Positions 47,957-48,945 of a DNA stretch of 48,945 nucleotides are shown piece after piece; within the stretch, counting starts at the first letter, position 1; each line of letters opens with the position of its first letter. The translations under genes were made by a program, and so were the position numbers. Below the pieces are notes generated by a model. It was not told the DNA's origin. It searched no databases and worked only from the letters and a program-made list of their open reading frames with translations. This DNA comes from an uncultured Collinsella sp. (GTDB lineage Bacteria > Actinomycetota > Coriobacteriia > Coriobacteriales > Coriobacteriaceae): assembly GCA_902491565.1 (NCBI GenBank), contig CABUIE010000014.1:1-48945 (forward strand), given 5' to 3'.

Positions 47957-48799
47957 ATGATTGTGTTTTCCGATATGGATGGAACGCTGCTGACGAGCGA
48001 TAAGCAGATGAGCGACGCCACTTGGGCAATGCTCGACGAGCTTGCGCGCCGCGGTATTGAGTTTGTGCCCTGCACGGGGCGCCCGCTGTCGGGCATCTTT
48101 GAGCCTATCCTCGCCCATCCTGCCGTGCACTACGCGGTCTGCGCCAATGGTGCCAGCGTCTGGCAGCTCGACGAAGATGCGCCTACCGATGCCTCACGCG
48201 CCAAACGTATCTTGAGCCGACCGCTCGACCGTGGCATCGCCCATCGCATCCATCGCATCGCCGCCGGCCACGATGTGACCTTCGATATCTTCGCCGACGG
48301 CCAGTGCTTCCTCCCCCGCTCGCTCTATGAGCGCCTAGACGAGTTCTGCGGCGGCGACCCCCACATCGCGGCTTCGCTCAAGCGCACACGAACACCGATC
48401 GACATGGATATCGACAGTAAGATCGACGAGGTCGAGACACTCGAACGCATCGCCATGTACTGGCACGACCCGGCCGATCGCGACGCCATCGCGGCGGAGC
48501 TCGACACGCTCGGAGGCATTGAGGTCACGCGTTCGTACGCCATGAATATCGAGGTCATGGGCGAGGGCGCCACCAAGGGAACGGCCCTCACATGGCTATG
48601 CGAGCACCTGGGCGAGCGTCTCGCCGACGCCTGGGGCTTCGGCGACAACATCAACGACATTCCCATGCTGCAGGCAGCAGGCCACGGCATAGCCATGATC
48701 AACGGCGAGCCCGAAGACCGCGACGCCGCCGACGCCATCACCGAGTTCGACAACGACCACGACGGCGTCGCCCGCACCATCATGGCCGCCCTCGCCTAG
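47957..48799 (+). CDS. HAD-superfamily Cof-like phosphatase
   Basis: This 280-residue protein has the HAD nucleophile motif DMDGTLL (Asp6, Asp8), PCTGRPLSG as motif II, and GFGDNINDIPML as the C-terminal metal site. The large alpha/beta cap between motifs II and III puts it in the Cof (type IIB) group, which act on sugar phosphates and flavin mononucleotides. The exact substrate is unknown. AGAAAGGA precedes the ATG. It is a single gene. Confidence 0.93.
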   Translation: MIVFSDMDGTLLTSDKQMSDATWAMLDELARRGIEFVPCTGRPLSGIFEPILAHPAVHYAVCANGASVWQLDEDAPTDASRAKRILSRPLDRGIAHRIHRIAAGHDVTFDIFADGQCFLPRSLYERLDEFCGGDPHIAASLKRTRTPIDMDIDSKIDEVETLERIAMYWHDPADRDAIAAELDTLGGIEVTRSYAMNIEVMGEGATKGTALTWLCEHLGERLADAWGFGDNINDIPMLQAAGHGIAMINGEPEDRDAADAITEFDNDHDGVARTIMAALA

Positions 48800-48806
48800 T
48801 CATCGG

Positions 48807-48848
48807 CTAGTCATTGGGGACGTTCTTGAATGACTAGTCGTTGGGGAC
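48807..48848. repeat. 'CTAGTCATTGGGGAC' direct repeats
   Basis: CTAGTCATTGGGGAC (48807-48821) and CTAGTCGTTGGGGAC (48834-48848) are 27 bp apart and in the same direction. The arm is the one used at 19594-19634 as an inverted pair. The remaining 48849-48945 part shows no gene before the window ends. Confidence 0.7.
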
Positions 48849-48945
48849 AGTCTTCGCGAAAAAGCTGCAAGGACTGCCCCCCACTGCCGGCAGAGACGAT
48901 ATGAGCAGGACATAAAAACATTGAGAGCCCCTGCTGCATGAAAGA

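Overview
The window is high-GC, gene-dense bacterial chromosome. It has actinobacterial-type gene content (CsoR-controlled copper export, a prfB without the usual programmed frameshift, FtsE/FtsX, LPXTG surface protein) and gut-anaerobe features (EFR1-type ferredoxin, rubredoxin/flavin reductase, Nramp transporter, split transketolase). Gene content, codon style and the abundance of short intergenic palindromes suggest a member of the Coriobacteriia, most likely Collinsella. That taxonomic call is an inference; there is no rRNA gene to confirm it.

Layout: 1-4.4 kb holds an EFR1-type flavodoxin/ferredoxin protein bracketed by two near-identical palindromes, then a DEAD-box RNA helicase with a long Arg/Gly-rich tail. 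4.4-11.2 kb is a possible surface/signalling block: an FHA-domain protein, a membrane Ser/Thr kinase with an extracytoplasmic DUF6273-like domain, and a large sortase-anchored coiled-coil/CAP protein. 11.6-14.9 kb is a copper module (copA, copZ, csoR) with a GC-palindrome operator inside the copA promoter. 15-19.3 kb holds a small membrane zinc-ribbon protein, an amidohydrolase, a PD-(D/E)XK/DUF559-like protein boxed in by repeat arrays, and an unknown protein. 19.6-25.8 kb is gltBD (glutamate synthase). 26.3-28.5 kb is mntH plus rubredoxin and flavin reductase; 28.7-30.4 kb is smpB, a TPR-like protein and two tRNAs (Glu, Gln). 30.6-33.1 kb is an accessory patch: an orphan small ORF, a palindrome array, an ArsC/Spx-family gene broken by one nonsense codon, VanZ-like protein and a serine recombinase. 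33.2-45.8 kb is housekeeping on the minus strand: rnr, ftsX, ftsE, split transketolase, YitT-family protein, prfB, secA, rpmE. 46-48.8 kb on the plus strand has an ACT-domain protein, citrate synthase and a HAD phosphatase.

The most striking unexplained signal is a dispersed intergenic element of 58-59 bp. Two 17-bp inverted arms (TGTCTCAATCTGTAACA and its complement) enclose a variable 24-25-nt core. Thirteen complete copies occur as singletons or in arrays of two or three, where 21-22-nt variable linkers give a strict 79-81-bp period. They occur only between genes. At least five other unrelated palindrome families lie in the same 49 kb, including a three-unit array with a 61-62-bp period and a perfect 28-bp inverted repeat, so the intergenic space of this genome seems heavily populated by hairpin-forming elements. 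No Cas, RAYT or transposase gene is present to explain them.
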